From positions 20,256-84,255 of the forward strand of contig JAEIOE010000005.1 in the NCBI GenBank assembly GCA_016342455.1: DNA of 64,000 nt, read 5' to 3'. Position numbers and translations under genes: made by a program. The notes below the pieces were generated by a model. The model worked only from the letters and a program-made list of their open reading frames with translations. It was not told the DNA's origin and did no database searches. The stretch comes from Mycoplasmatota bacterium (GTDB lineage Bacteria; Bacillota_I; Bacilli_A; Izemoplasmatales; Hujiaoplasmataceae). This document shows, piece after piece, positions 1 through 9,853 of this stretch (position 1 is its first letter; each line of letters opens with the position of its first letter).

Positions 1-1
1 A

Positions 2-517
2 AAATGGGGCTTTGTTCCTCCTTGGTCAAAAGATGAGTCTGTTGGTTATAAAATGATTAATGCAAGATCAGAAACCGTTAAAGAAAAACCAGCATTCAAA
101 AAATCTTTTTGTCAAAAAAGATGTGTGATCATTGCAGATGGTTTTTTTGAATGGTATCGAACAACTTCAACGAAAACTCCATATTATTTCTATCTTAAAA
201 ACAACAACATTTTTGGCTTTGCAGGTTTGTATACTGTCTTCTTAAGAGAAGATGGTTCTAAAGTATATACTTGCACCATAATCACAACGAAAGCAAATAG
301 TCTAATGGAAGGCATTCATGACAGAATGCCTGTGATTCTAAACGAAGTCACAGCGAAACAATGGCTAAACCCTAGTTTAAGTGATTCAGCTACCTTAGAA
401 AAAATACTTGTTCAGTATGATCCAAAAGAAATGGCTTTTCATCAAGTATCTTCTAGGGTCAATAAAACATCGAATAATGATAAAGAGATTATTAGGAAAA
501 TTATTTTAGAAGAATAA
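2..517 (+). CDS. SOS response-associated peptidase (SRAP/YedK/HMCES family), 5' end outside the window
   Basis: SRAP proteins crosslink to abasic sites in single-stranded DNA through an N-terminal Cys2 and so protect them. The frame is open from base 2, beginning WGFVPPW, which is family sequence, so the ATG at 53 is internal and the true start with Cys2 is upstream of the window. Visible family motifs are INARSET (DNA-binding Asn/Arg), ADGFFEW (active-site Glu) and GIHDRMPVIL (active-site His). About 171 residues of a usual 210-230 are present. The absence of Cys2 is due to the window edge and is not evidence of decay. Family assignment is firm. Confidence 0.93.
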   Translation, partial: KWGFVPPWSKDESVGYKMINARSETVKEKPAFKKSFCQKRCVIIADGFFEWYRTTSTKTPYYFYLKNNNIFGFAGLYTVFLREDGSKVYTCTIITTKANSLMEGIHDRMPVILNEVTAKQWLNPSLSDSATLEKILVQYDPKEMAFHQVSSRVNKTSNNDKEIIRKIILEE

Positions 518-659
518 AATAATGTACCATTCAATATTTCTTTTGAATATCATATCCAAATTTGTTAAAATAAGAAGATATTTACTAAAAGAAAACCATA
601 ATGCGAGCAAAATATAGATAATATGTTATTATATTAGTAAATTTTACTAGGAGAAAAAA

Positions 660-1985
660 ATGACGGAAAAGAATTTTTTTACGAAATTGCCATATTTAAT
701 TTTCATAAGTATTCTAACCTTTTTCTTTTGGTATAAAGGCTTAGAATCAATAGGTTTCACACTCTTTTTAGTGGTGTGTTTCTTTATATTGATATTCTTT
801 AAAAATACAATTCATATAATTCCGTTTTTATTTAATGCGATGTTTATGATAAGTCAAACCGAATGGGATGTAAATCTAATTCCACTATATATATATGCCA
901 CACCAGTCGTTATGATTTTAGGGATGGTTATTCATGCCATTCGTTTTAAAGTCAATCTATTTCGTGGTAAATTTATGCTAGGAATTGCGCTATATGGTGT
1001 AGCGATGATTGCCTCTACTATTGTAAATACTGAAGTAATCAACTTAAATACAATACTGTTAATATTCGTTGCGATATTCTTTGTTTTGCTGTATGGCTTT
1101 TTTGCTAATACCATACAAGGAGACAATCAGTTATATCTAATCAGAGTGATGGTTATTTTAGGTCTTTTAATTTCTTTTGAAGTGTTTGCTTTCTATCTTC
1201 AAATATATTTAAACGAAGGATCTCAAGCTGTTCACTTTGCTTTAGAACATAAAGAAATAGATCTTGGTTGGGGTATATCTAATTTTATAGCTACTTACCT
1301 GATTATGTTTATAGCAGCTATTACTTACTTCGTCAAAAAATATAAATTGCATATCTTTTGGATTGTTCTAGCTTTATTTGAAATTTCTATGTTGCTGTTC
1401 ACATTATCGAGAGCTGGTATATTAGCCTTCTTGGGAACTTCAGTATTCTTAATCCTATATATGTTTATCAAGTATGACCATAAATTAGCGCTTTTGCTAA
1501 ATCTGTTTTTAGGGGTATTAGTGTTTGCAGGAATTATTTATCTTACAAGAAGTTATTTTATAATTGTTATAGAAAGATTTGAATCCAGAATGTTAGATGA
1601 TACAGGGCGTATTGAGTTATGGAAAGAAGCTATCGTTATCATAAAATCTAATCCTGTATTTGGAAAAGGAGTTTTTGCTAGAGCTGTTGCTGAAAATGAA
1701 CTTAGAATGTTCCATAACACCATATTGCATACCTTAGCTTGCTTTGGTGCAATTGGGGGATTAGCTTTGGTTATTCAATTTATATCTATATTAAGAATCT
1801 TCTTCTATAAATTTAATCAAGAAAAAGCAATATTATTGATTGCTTTAATTGGTGCGAACATTCATGGTATGGTTGATAATGTATATTTAATGCCACAGTA
1901 TATGATTTTAATGTTTGTAATAATAGCAGTTGTTGAAAATGCTGGCAAGATAGATAAACTAAGAGAAGAACTGAGAGTAGGTTAA
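660..1985 (+). CDS. O-antigen ligase/Wzy-like polytopic membrane protein
   Basis: A 441-residue, very hydrophobic protein with about 10-12 predicted membrane segments. Near residues 318-365 it has GRIELWKEAI..NPVFGKGVF..FHNTILHTLACFG, the typical C-terminal signature of the O-antigen ligase/Wzy polymerase superfamily (Wzy_C type), with the usual His and the Gly-rich loop. Family members ligate or polymerise lipid-linked glycans on the outer face of the membrane. The substrate cannot be told from sequence, and no glycan cluster adjoins it. A clear SD (aggag) lies 8 bases before the ATG. It runs 6 bases ahead of the CDF transporter, so the two may be co-transcribed. Confidence 0.75.
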   Translation: MTEKNFFTKLPYLIFISILTFFFWYKGLESIGFTLFLVVCFFILIFFKNTIHIIPFLFNAMFMISQTEWDVNLIPLYIYATPVVMILGMVIHAIRFKVNLFRGKFMLGIALYGVAMIASTIVNTEVINLNTILLIFVAIFFVLLYGFFANTIQGDNQLYLIRVMVILGLLISFEVFAFYLQIYLNEGSQAVHFALEHKEIDLGWGISNFIATYLIMFIAAITYFVKKYKLHIFWIVLALFEISMLLFTLSRAGILAFLGTSVFLILYMFIKYDHKLALLLNLFLGVLVFAGIIYLTRSYFIIVIERFESRMLDDTGRIELWKEAIVIIKSNPVFGKGVFARAVAENELRMFHNTILHTLACFGAIGGLALVIQFISILRIFFYKFNQEKAILLIALIGANIHGMVDNVYLMPQYMILMFVIIAVVENAGKIDKLREELRVG

Positions 1986-1991
1986 TGTTAT

Positions 1992-2897
1992 ATGAAATCT
2001 GAAAAAAGAATGTTTATATCTTTTTTATTAAATTTTTTCTTTACTATTATTGAGTTTATTGGTGGTATTATAACAAATTCGGTAGCTTTAATAAGTGATA
2101 GTATTCATGATTTAGGAGATTCAATATCAATAGGTATTGCTATTTTCTTAGAACGTAAATCTAAACAAAGACCAGATAAAATATATACTTATGGATATCG
2201 AAGGTTTTCTTTATTAGGAGCTTTAATATCATCTATGATCTTAGTTTTTGGTTCTACTTTTGTTGTGATAGAGAGTATTCAGCGTTTAATGCACCCTGAA
2301 TCCATTAACTCTGAACTGTTGATCTATTTTGCAATATTTGGGGTAATCGTAAATGGTTTAGCTGCTTTTAATATTTCAAAAGGAAAGTCATTGAATGAAA
2401 AAGCAATTAGTTTACATCTCTTAGAAGATGTAATTGGTTGGCTTGCTTTATTGATAGGTGCGATTATTATGCACTTTACGGATATTCTAGCAATTGACGC
2501 TTTGTTATCATTGTTATTTACAATATGGATTCTATATCATGTATTTAAAAATATGAAAAACGTATTTAAGGTATTATTAGAAAGAGCACCAAGTGGATTT
2601 GATATTTCTGCAATCGAGAAAAAACTTTCAAATATAAAACATGTTTTGGAAGTCCATCATCTCCATTTATGGTCTTTAGAAGGTGAAACGCCTTTGATAA
2701 CGGTACATGCTTTGCTTGAAAACAAACTAAGTCAAGATACCATTACAGATGTTCAAAATAAACTGATTAAAATTTTGAGTGATTTTGGCATAGAACATAG
2801 TACTGTGCAGATAGAATTTAAAAATACTGATTGTATTAACGAAGAATGCCTAAGCAATAAACCCCTAGATATAGGCAAGCATCACCATAACCATTAA
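1992..2897 (+). CDS. Cation diffusion facilitator (CDF) family metal efflux transporter, CzcD/ZitB-like
   Basis: CDF transporters exchange cytoplasmic Zn2+ or similar divalent ions for protons across the cell membrane. The 301-residue protein has six hydrophobic segments. The paired metal-site motifs are SDSIHDLGD in the second helix and LHLLEDVIGW in the fifth (His/Asp). A cytoplasmic C-terminal domain contains VHHLHLWSLEGE and a His-rich end (KHHHNH). Length and order match the zinc/cadmium CzcD branch. The metal specificity is inferred. The gene follows the Wzy-like gene after 6 bases, and the PadR promoter region begins right after it. Confidence 0.92.
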   Translation: MKSEKRMFISFLLNFFFTIIEFIGGIITNSVALISDSIHDLGDSISIGIAIFLERKSKQRPDKIYTYGYRRFSLLGALISSMILVFGSTFVVIESIQRLMHPESINSELLIYFAIFGVIVNGLAAFNISKGKSLNEKAISLHLLEDVIGWLALLIGAIIMHFTDILAIDALLSLLFTIWILYHVFKNMKNVFKVLLERAPSGFDISAIEKKLSNIKHVLEVHHLHLWSLEGETPLITVHALLENKLSQDTITDVQNKLIKILSDFGIEHSTVQIEFKNTDCINEECLSNKPLDIGKHHHNH

Positions 2898-2925
2898 AAA
2901 AAAATTAAAAAATAATACAAAATTA

Positions 2926-2954
2926 TTGTGTTTTACACATAAAGGTGATATTAT
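2926..2954 (+). promoter_or_regulatory. Probable promoter of the padR-HAAS pair
   Basis: TTGTGT (2926-2931), a 17-base spacer and TATTAT (2949-2954) form a plausible sigma-A promoter. The -35 element overlaps the first of three dyads and the -10 element lies just before the second. That is a suitable geometry for repression by the PadR protein encoded downstream. Confidence 0.55.
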
Positions 2955-3006
2955 ATTAATGTGTAAAGCACAATTATTTTTTTATCATTAAACTGTGTAT
3001 AACACA
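2927..3006 (+). promoter_or_regulatory. Three TGTGT-N3-ACACA dyads, candidate PadR operator array
   Basis: The dyads are TGTGTTTTACACA (2927-2939), TGTGTAAAGCACA (2960-2972, one arm mismatch) and TGTGTATAACACA (2994-3006). Their centres are 33 and 34 bp apart, close to three helical turns, so bound dimers would sit on one face of the DNA. The first two also form a larger inverted repeat, 2925-2940 against 2959-2974, with 15 of 16 positions matching. The third ends 15 bases before the padR start codon. PadR regulators commonly autorepress through such dyads. Binding here is inferred. Confidence 0.6.
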
Positions 3007-3021
3007 AAAAGGAGTGGTTTG

Positions 3022-3338
3022 ATGAATTCACAATTCAAGAAAGGGATAATTGAAATCTGTGTTCTCAAAATCATGGAAGAAAAAGATCTTTGTGGTTTCG
3101 ATGTTATAGAACGATTATCAAAAGAAGTTCCAGTCAATGAGAATACAATCTATCCATTACTAAGGAGGCTAACGAAACAAGGTTACTTTGAAACCTACAA
3201 AGTTCCATCTCCAGTAGGAGCACCTAAAAAGTATTATAAGATTACAAATGATGGTGAAGAGAGATTAGATGAAAATTTGAAAGAGTGGAAACAGTTTTTT
3301 AAAGGAGTATTTAGAATTTTGGAAGGGGATGGTTCTCG

Positions 3339-3342
<4 letters not shown>
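3022..3342 (+). CDS. PadR family transcriptional regulator
   Basis: A 106-residue winged-helix repressor: MNSQFKKGIIEICVLKIM, then GFDVIERLSKEVPVNENTIYPLLRRLTKQGYFETY with the typical recognition helix, and a wing ending in KYYKITNDGEERL. The start is taken at 3022 because aaggag lies 7 bases before it. A GTG 27 bases earlier lies inside the operator array. The stop codon overlaps the next gene's ATG, the usual arrangement for PadR paired with a HAAS (DUF1700-like) membrane protein. It probably represses its own operon and is released by an envelope or drug signal, as known for PadR proteins. Confidence 0.92.
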
Positions 3343-4547
<1,205 letters not shown>

Positions 4548-4551
4548 AAAT

Positions 4552-4579
4552 AAAGCGGCTAATTTAAAAGCCGCTTTTT
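4552..4579 (+). terminator. Rho-independent terminator after the padR-HAAS operon
   Basis: Perfect 9-bp stem AAAGCGGCT/AGCCGCTTT with an 8-base loop, followed by a T run. It can also serve the converging anti-sigma gene. Confidence 0.88.
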
Positions 4580-4599
4580 CTATAAAAAAATGGAGATAA

Positions 4600-5880
4600 T
4601 TAAATCTCCATTTGTTCTTCGTTATCTACTTCAATTGATTGACCATTATGGGAATTGTTTGTTCCATTACCTGGATTGGTAGTATTTGAGTTTGTTGAAT
4701 TATGTCCTCGCTCAGTAGTATGTTCATCAGTTGTAACTTCTTCAGTACTTACAGTAGTAGTTATACTATTTCCATTTCCTTGACCCCTTGTTTTTTCGAA
4801 GTCATCTTCATTTGCTTTTATATAACCTTTTTCAAATCTGTTAGTTACGATTATATTTGTGTTATTAAAATTATATTGATATTTGTAATTGCCAGTTTCC
4901 GTATCAGCTACTAAATTTACTTTGAACTCTCCGTTTTCTGTATTGTTACCTTGTTTATAACTGTATTTCACTTGCATTTCTTGATTATCAAAGTTTTCAG
5001 TATTTCTTTCGAAATCTAATGTTAATTGATTATTTGATTTATTAGTAATTACCATTGAAGCAGTTATATTGTTTTTATAAGAATGGACGGTCACTTCACT
5101 TGAGTTAGATAAGCTATCATTCTTATATACTTGATAAGTAAATTTTTGTAAATTATCATTAGAAACATTCGTAACTTTAACGTATTGATTATTAGAAGTC
5201 TCGATTCGATATTGATAGTATAATGTTTCTCCATTTTGTATAACAGAACTTGAGAAACTATATTCTAAGTCATTATTGATCATAATACCATTGATCAAAA
5301 CGTCACCATCTTGGTTTGTTTCTTTATTGTAATAAGCGCGGTAGACTATTAAATTACCTGCTAGATCAGCTGCCTTATATTCAAAGGCGAAAGCATAATC
5401 TTGATTATCTGAATCGACATCGTTATATACATAGTTTTGTTCACTAGCAATTACTGTTTCAGCGAGATTTAAATAACTGTTGATTAACTCTATTTCGTCT
5501 TCAATAGAAGAACTGCTTTGACTTAATTCAGTAACAACATAATCACTTTCAAAATAATTTAATTCGGATACTTCAGCTACATTTAATAAAGAAGCGGCTG
5601 AAACTGTTTGAAAACCGATTATTTCAGTTTCTGTTTCCAATGGATTTGAATCATTTATAAGAGATAAATAGCCGAAATTATAAATCATTATTCCACTGAC
5701 TAATATAAATAATGATGCAAAAGTATATGAAACAGCTCTTTTAAAATTGAATGGAGTTCTTATTGTTTCAGGTTCGTAATCATCAATTTGAATAGAATCA
5801 ATATTGATGCGATTGAAAACATCTGGCATTTCATTTAATGCTTGATTTTTAATTTTCTGTAGCAAATCTTTCTTTTTCAT
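4600..5880 (-). CDS. Probable membrane-anchored anti-sigma factor
   Basis: The protein of about 426 residues has a cytoplasmic N-terminus of about 50 residues, a single membrane helix (AVSYTFASLFILVSGIMIYNF), and a large extracellular region rich in Asn, Ser and Thr that ends in a low-complexity tail (TNPGNGTNNSHNGQ). I recognise no known extracellular fold. It lies directly downstream of an ECF-type sigma gene, separated by 5 bases, with the topology of an anti-sigma factor. The start at 5880 has AGGAG 8 bases upstream. A GTG at 5889 would sit against the SD and is rejected. The role rests on context and topology. It may bind the sigma factor through the N-terminal segment and sense surface conditions outside. 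Confidence 0.6.
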   Translation of the reverse strand: MKKKDLLQKIKNQALNEMPDVFNRINIDSIQIDDYEPETIRTPFNFKRAVSYTFASLFILVSGIMIYNFGYLSLINDSNPLETETEIIGFQTVSAASLLNVAEVSELNYFESDYVVTELSQSSSSIEDEIELINSYLNLAETVIASEQNYVYNDVDSDNQDYAFAFEYKAADLAGNLIVYRAYYNKETNQDGDVLINGIMINNDLEYSFSSSVIQNGETLYYQYRIETSNNQYVKVTNVSNDNLQKFTYQVYKNDSLSNSSEVTVHSYKNNITASMVITNKSNNQLTLDFERNTENFDNQEMQVKYSYKQGNNTENGEFKVNLVADTETGNYKYQYNFNNTNIIVTNRFEKGYIKANEDDFEKTRGQGNGNSITTTVSTEEVTTDEHTTERGHNSTNSNTTNPGNGTNNSHNGQSIEVDNEEQMEI

Positions 5881-5885
5881 AACTT

Positions 5886-6401
5886 TCACTCCTCTCCATA
5901 AGTGTTTTGAAGTTTCTTAATTGCTTTTTGATAAATCCATAAAACAGTACCTATTGGTTTATCAATACTCAATGCAATATCTTTGAATTTTGCGTTCGAT
6001 ACGATCCTAAGCAAAACAACTTGTTTTTCTATTTCATCTAAGTCTTTAATCATATCAATTACTTCATAACTAGTATTTTCTTTTACAGTACCTTCATTTA
6101 GCTTATCACTAAGCTGTGGGTCGATAACAGTAACTCTTTTTTCTTTTCGATAATAGTCAAAAGCAGTATTTTTAGCAATTTGTATCAGCCAAGCATAGAA
6201 GTTTCTTCCTTTTTTATACTGTTTAATATACTTAATCATTTTCATATAAGTATCTTGCATCAGATCTTCAGTAGCTGCTTTATTGTTAACGATTGAGATT
6301 ATCATAGAAAAAACACCTTTTTTAGTATTTTCATATACTATTCTAAAGGCTTCATCATCTTTTTCAATTAAGGCATCAACATATTGGTCATAGTTAACCA
6401 T
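5886..6401 (-). CDS. ECF-type RNA polymerase sigma factor
   Basis: A 171-residue sigma-70 family protein. Region 2 covers about residues 10-85 (AATEDLMQDTYMKMIKYI, then FYAWLIQIAKNTAFDYYRKEKR). Region 4 covers about 115-168 (DEIEKQVVLLRIVSNAKFKDIALSIDKPIGTVLWIYQKAIKKL) with the helix-turn-helix. Regions 1 and 3 are absent, which defines the ECF class. AAGGAG lies 8 bases before the ATG. It forms a two-gene unit with the downstream anti-sigma-like gene. Its regulon is not visible here, and the upstream DNA shows only a sigma-A-like TATAAT with no clear ECF AAC-type -35 element. Confidence 0.9.
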   Translation of the reverse strand: MVNYDQYVDALIEKDDEAFRIVYENTKKGVFSMIISIVNNKAATEDLMQDTYMKMIKYIKQYKKGRNFYAWLIQIAKNTAFDYYRKEKRVTVIDPQLSDKLNEGTVKENTSYEVIDMIKDLDEIEKQVVLLRIVSNAKFKDIALSIDKPIGTVLWIYQKAIKKLQNTYGEE

Positions 6402-6567
6402 TATTTATCACTCCTTAGATTATATTATATCATATTGAAAGATTTGGAGCCCTTTAAAAAGTACTTTCATAATATATACGTGATGTAAGTTGTTTTTATT
6501 GGTGAATTTAAAAATAATGTAAAAAATATATGATATAATATTTCTAACTAACTTTATTGGAGAAACT

Positions 6568-7359
6568 ATGAAGAAGAAAAGAATTTGGGAATTAGACTTT
6601 CTAAGAGGCTTTGCAATACTTATGATGGTATTTGACCACCTGATGTATGATTTAGGTCACTTAGACAATTACTTTAGCAATTTTATAGCACTAGACTTAG
6701 GATTTTTTAATTGGCTGAATAATCTAGCGGAATCTTATTGGATTTCTGATTTAAGATTTTTTGGACATTTTTTCTTTGTATCTTTGTTCCTAATTATTTC
6801 TGGAATTAGTTATACTTTTAGCAAATCTAATCTAAGCAGATCACTTAAGCTATTAATTGTAGCTGTTTTAATTAGTGTAGTTACCTTAGCGATACAATAT
6901 TTCACGGGATTACGTATGTTTATCATTTTTGGTGTAATACATATGTATGCCCTTAGTACTTTCTTAACTTATGTGTTTAGGAAGATTTGGAATAACGAGG
7001 TTTTTATTCTAGTGATTGGGATGTCTATTATATTCTTGGGATTAGTAATCAAATTTTGGGAATTACATTATGTTGCAAGCATTACGCTAGCTGACATACC
7101 AGGTATTGTTTTTGGAACAAAAGCTTATGGGGCTGACTACTTTGGATTAGTACCATATCTTGGAATAATTATGGTAGGTACCGTTATTGGGAATGCTTTT
7201 TATAAAAATAAAGTAACCATTATTCCTCAATCAAAGATTACAGATAAGAACATCTGTATTAAGGCTGGGAAATATTCTTTGCAAATATTCTTATTACATC
7301 AACTTGTATTATTCGCTATCATATTTATTGTTGGTTTTATATTTGGCTACAAATTATAA
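6568..7359 (+). CDS. DUF1624 / heparan-alpha-glucosaminide N-acetyltransferase-like membrane protein
   Basis: 263 residues with about 7-8 membrane helices. The N-terminal signature is RIWELDFLRGFAILMMVFDHLMYDLG, typical of the DUF1624/HGSNAT catalytic family, whose members are thought to move acyl groups across or onto membrane substrates. The conserved Asp and His of the first helix (DFLRG, FDH) are present. A TATAAT at 6534-6539 and ggaga before the ATG support expression. The AMP-dependent ligase gene follows after 12 bases, so the two probably share one transcript and may act on the same acyl substrate. That substrate is unknown. Confidence 0.75.
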   Translation: MKKKRIWELDFLRGFAILMMVFDHLMYDLGHLDNYFSNFIALDLGFFNWLNNLAESYWISDLRFFGHFFFVSLFLIISGISYTFSKSNLSRSLKLLIVAVLISVVTLAIQYFTGLRMFIIFGVIHMYALSTFLTYVFRKIWNNEVFILVIGMSIIFLGLVIKFWELHYVASITLADIPGIVFGTKAYGADYFGLVPYLGIIMVGTVIGNAFYKNKVTIIPQSKITDKNICIKAGKYSLQIFLLHQLVLFAIIFIVGFIFGYKL

Positions 7360-7371
7360 ATGGGGGAAACT

Positions 7372-8985
7372 ATGAAATATAATCAATCGCTATATCAGTC
7401 TTTTAATGACACAGCTAAAAAATACCCAGAAAGAAATGCACTTTTGTTTATGGGAAAATATATCACCTATAAATTATTTAAAGCAAAAGTAGATGCGCTT
7501 GCAAGCGGATTTACTGATTTGAAGATAACAAAAGGTGATACCGTTACGCTAGCAATGCCTAACGTGTTTGAAGCGTTATTTGCTTTTTACGCGTTAAATA
7601 AGATAGGAGTAATATGTCATATGGTTCATCCTTTAACTCCTGTCATTCAGATGAATAAATTCATGAAACAAACAAAATCTAATCATTTAATTATCGTAAA
7701 TACTTTTTATAATCACTTTAAGAATGTATTAGAAGAAGAAAATACAAAATTGATCCTTGTGAATCCTGTAGAAGAATTTGGTTTAATTAAAAAAATCGGA
7801 TATAAAGTAATTAATCGTAAGAAATTAAGTGGCTTTGAGTATAGTGAACGTATTCTTAAATTCTCTGATTTGTATAAAGAAGGCAAATCAATTGCGGCTA
7901 AAGTTGATCCTAAAAAAACGGCTTTCTTATTACATAGTGGTGGAACCTCAGGCACTCCAAAAACGATTCAACTATCAAACTATGCAGTCAATTTCTTAGC
8001 GTCAGAAGTTCCATTTATAATGGGTGGTAATGAGTTTGAGGACAAACATATGCTTGCTGTATTACCGATGTTCCATGGATTTGGCTTGTGTATGGGAATA
8101 CATGGCATGCTAATAGTAGGTGGGGTTGACACGTTAATGCCTAAGTTTAATGCTGACGAAGCAGTTAAACTAATAAAGAACAATCAGATAAACTATATTA
8201 TTGGAGTACCTTCTTTATATGAAGCGTTACTTAGACATAAGCAATTCCGCTCTCCGGATGTTAGAAATATTAAACAAGCATATATCGGTGGAGACTATGT
8301 TGCTCAAGATCTTAAAAATCGTTTTGATGAAGTGATGGAATACTATTACTCAAAAGCCAGAATGTTAGAAGGCTATGGATTAACAGAAGTAGTTACTGTA
8401 TCTTGTGTTAATACATTAAATGACTCTTTAGAAAATTCTGTAGGAAAACCTTTACCTGGTATTGATATGGCAATCCTAAATATCGAAAACGAGAAAGAGT
8501 TCGCTAAAGTTGGAGCTGATGGAGAAATTTTAGTAAGTGGACCAACGATGATGAATGGATACCTTGATGACCTTGAAGCTACAGCTTCAACGATTATTAC
8601 AGTTGGAGATAAAAAATGGGTAAGAACCGGAGACCTAGGAAATATTGATGTGCTTGGTTATGTTCATTTCAAACAAAGATTAAAAAGAATTATTAAGGTA
8701 AACGGAATGCCTGTATTACCTTCTGAAATAGAAAACTTCCTAATGAGTTTTGAAGAAGTGAAGGAAGTTTCAGCTCTTGGAAAAGCTGACCCTTTAAAAG
8801 GAAGTATCGTAAAACTTTTTATTGCATACAATAGTGGTAAGAAACCATTTACCGAAGCCGAAATAAAAGATATGATTAAAAAGAATATATCTGTTTATGC
8901 AGTTCCATCTCAAATAGTTGTGTTAGAAGAACTACCAAAAACAATTATTGGTAAAACAAATGTAATTGAATTAGATAAAATGTAA
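7372..8985 (+). CDS. AMP-dependent acyl-CoA synthetase/ligase
   Basis: This ANL-superfamily enzyme activates a carboxylic acid with ATP, then transfers it to CoA. In the 537-residue protein the P-loop-like motif LLHSGGTSGTPKT lies near residue 185, the A5 motif EGYGLTE near 332, WVRTGDLG near 420, and the C-terminal catalytic Lys is in PKTIIGKTN near 526. The start at 7372 follows a GGGGGA ribosome site. An in-frame ATG at 7360 overlaps the previous stop and has no SD. A medium- or long-chain fatty acid is the likeliest substrate, but an aryl acid cannot be excluded. It is probably co-transcribed with the DUF1624 gene. Confidence 0.88.
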   Translation: MKYNQSLYQSFNDTAKKYPERNALLFMGKYITYKLFKAKVDALASGFTDLKITKGDTVTLAMPNVFEALFAFYALNKIGVICHMVHPLTPVIQMNKFMKQTKSNHLIIVNTFYNHFKNVLEEENTKLILVNPVEEFGLIKKIGYKVINRKKLSGFEYSERILKFSDLYKEGKSIAAKVDPKKTAFLLHSGGTSGTPKTIQLSNYAVNFLASEVPFIMGGNEFEDKHMLAVLPMFHGFGLCMGIHGMLIVGGVDTLMPKFNADEAVKLIKNNQINYIIGVPSLYEALLRHKQFRSPDVRNIKQAYIGGDYVAQDLKNRFDEVMEYYYSKARMLEGYGLTEVVTVSCVNTLNDSLENSVGKPLPGIDMAILNIENEKEFAKVGADGEILVSGPTMMNGYLDDLEATASTIITVGDKKWVRTGDLGNIDVLGYVHFKQRLKRIIKVNGMPVLPSEIENFLMSFEEVKEVSALGKADPLKGSIVKLFIAYNSGKKPFTEAEIKDMIKKNISVYAVPSQIVVLEELPKTIIGKTNVIELDKM

Positions 8986-8987
8986 AA

Positions 8988-9011
8988 AAAAAACCTCAAA
9001 CGAGGTTTTTT
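8988..9011. terminator. Bidirectional terminator between the acyl ligase and tetR
   Basis: Stem AAAAAACCTC/GAGGTTTTTT with an AAAC loop. A T run on one strand and an A run on the other allow it to end both converging transcripts. Confidence 0.85.
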
Positions 9012-9583
9012 TAAAACATTCTTTTATCGATGTCTCTAAAGAAATAAACTACAAGTTGAGTGATATACTCTTGAATCTTCCTAATGTTGTTTACGTTTTC
9101 TCTAAACACATGTAACACAGCTTGAATAAAGCTTTGTGCTAGCACAGTCAAAAAATATCTGTCGAATTGTCTTGGGTAGTAACTGTTAATTTTTTCAACA
9201 ACTAAATTCTCTAATTGAGCTTTCACTTGTTGATAATGAGTGCCTTCCGAGTTGTAAATCATGATGAATACTTCTCTCGTATAAGGTTTTAATACATTTA
9301 TTACATACTGAACTAATTGATTCACGTCTTCTTGACTGTCAATTTTCGTCACATGCAGTTTTTTATCAAAACTTTCTAAGTCATCAATGGCTCTTTGTGC
9401 AGGAAGTAAAATTTCATTAAACAGTTCTTCTTTGTTTATGTAATAGCGATAGATGTTTCCGACAGTAATGTTTGCGTTATCGGCAATTCTTCTCATGTTA
9501 GCTTTTTGAAAACCATGGTTGAAGAATTCAGCGATAGCGCCTTCTACAATAGAGTTTCTTACTGATTCTTTTAATACTTGCAT
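9011..9583 (-). CDS. TetR/AcrR family transcriptional regulator
   Basis: 190 residues. The N-terminal helix-turn-helix at about residues 8-55 reads VEGAIAEFFNHGFQ..NMRRIADNANITVGNIYRYYINKEELF, the classic TetR pattern. The helical C-terminal ligand and dimer domain has no recognisable subfamily. The start at 9583 has aaaggagg 7 bases upstream; the in-frame ATG at 9616 has none. It converges on the acyl ligase gene. TetR proteins next to acyl-CoA genes often sense acyl-CoA, but that link is only contextual here. Confidence 0.88.
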   Translation of the reverse strand: MQVLKESVRNSIVEGAIAEFFNHGFQKANMRRIADNANITVGNIYRYYINKEELFNEILLPAQRAIDDLESFDKKLHVTKIDSQEDVNQLVQYVINVLKPYTREVFIMIYNSEGTHYQQVKAQLENLVVEKINSYYPRQFDRYFLTVLAQSFIQAVLHVFRENVNNIRKIQEYITQLVVYFFRDIDKRMF

Positions 9584-9853
9584 AATTAACCTCCTTTTTA
9601 TATATATATTATTCATGAAGTAAATACTATATACCTATTTTCATTATATAATAATTTATATTGCTATGCAATTGAAATGCTTAAAAAAAATTGAAAATAC
9701 AAAATGTTTATTAGATTAACGACACTTGATGTCGTAAAGCCTAATATTTCGCAATATTCACTTAAAAACATTTAGGATAATAACGCTTAGTTTATTGACA
9801 TAAGAGGCAATATTTTATATAATTTTAATATAGACAAATAAGAGGTGAATTTA
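9584..9853. other. Intergenic region between tetR and an unknown membrane protein gene
   Basis: No gene is visible. It must hold the tetR promoter and the start region of the next gene. Two small dyads stand out: ACGACA-N5-TGTCGT (9719-9735) and AATATT-N4-AATATT (about 9742-9757). No consensus promoter pair is clear, although TTGACA is present at about 9795. Confidence 0.5.

Noticed and set aside
9771..9790. cre-like site around TAACGCTTAG
   Set aside because: At least four mismatches to the cre consensus.
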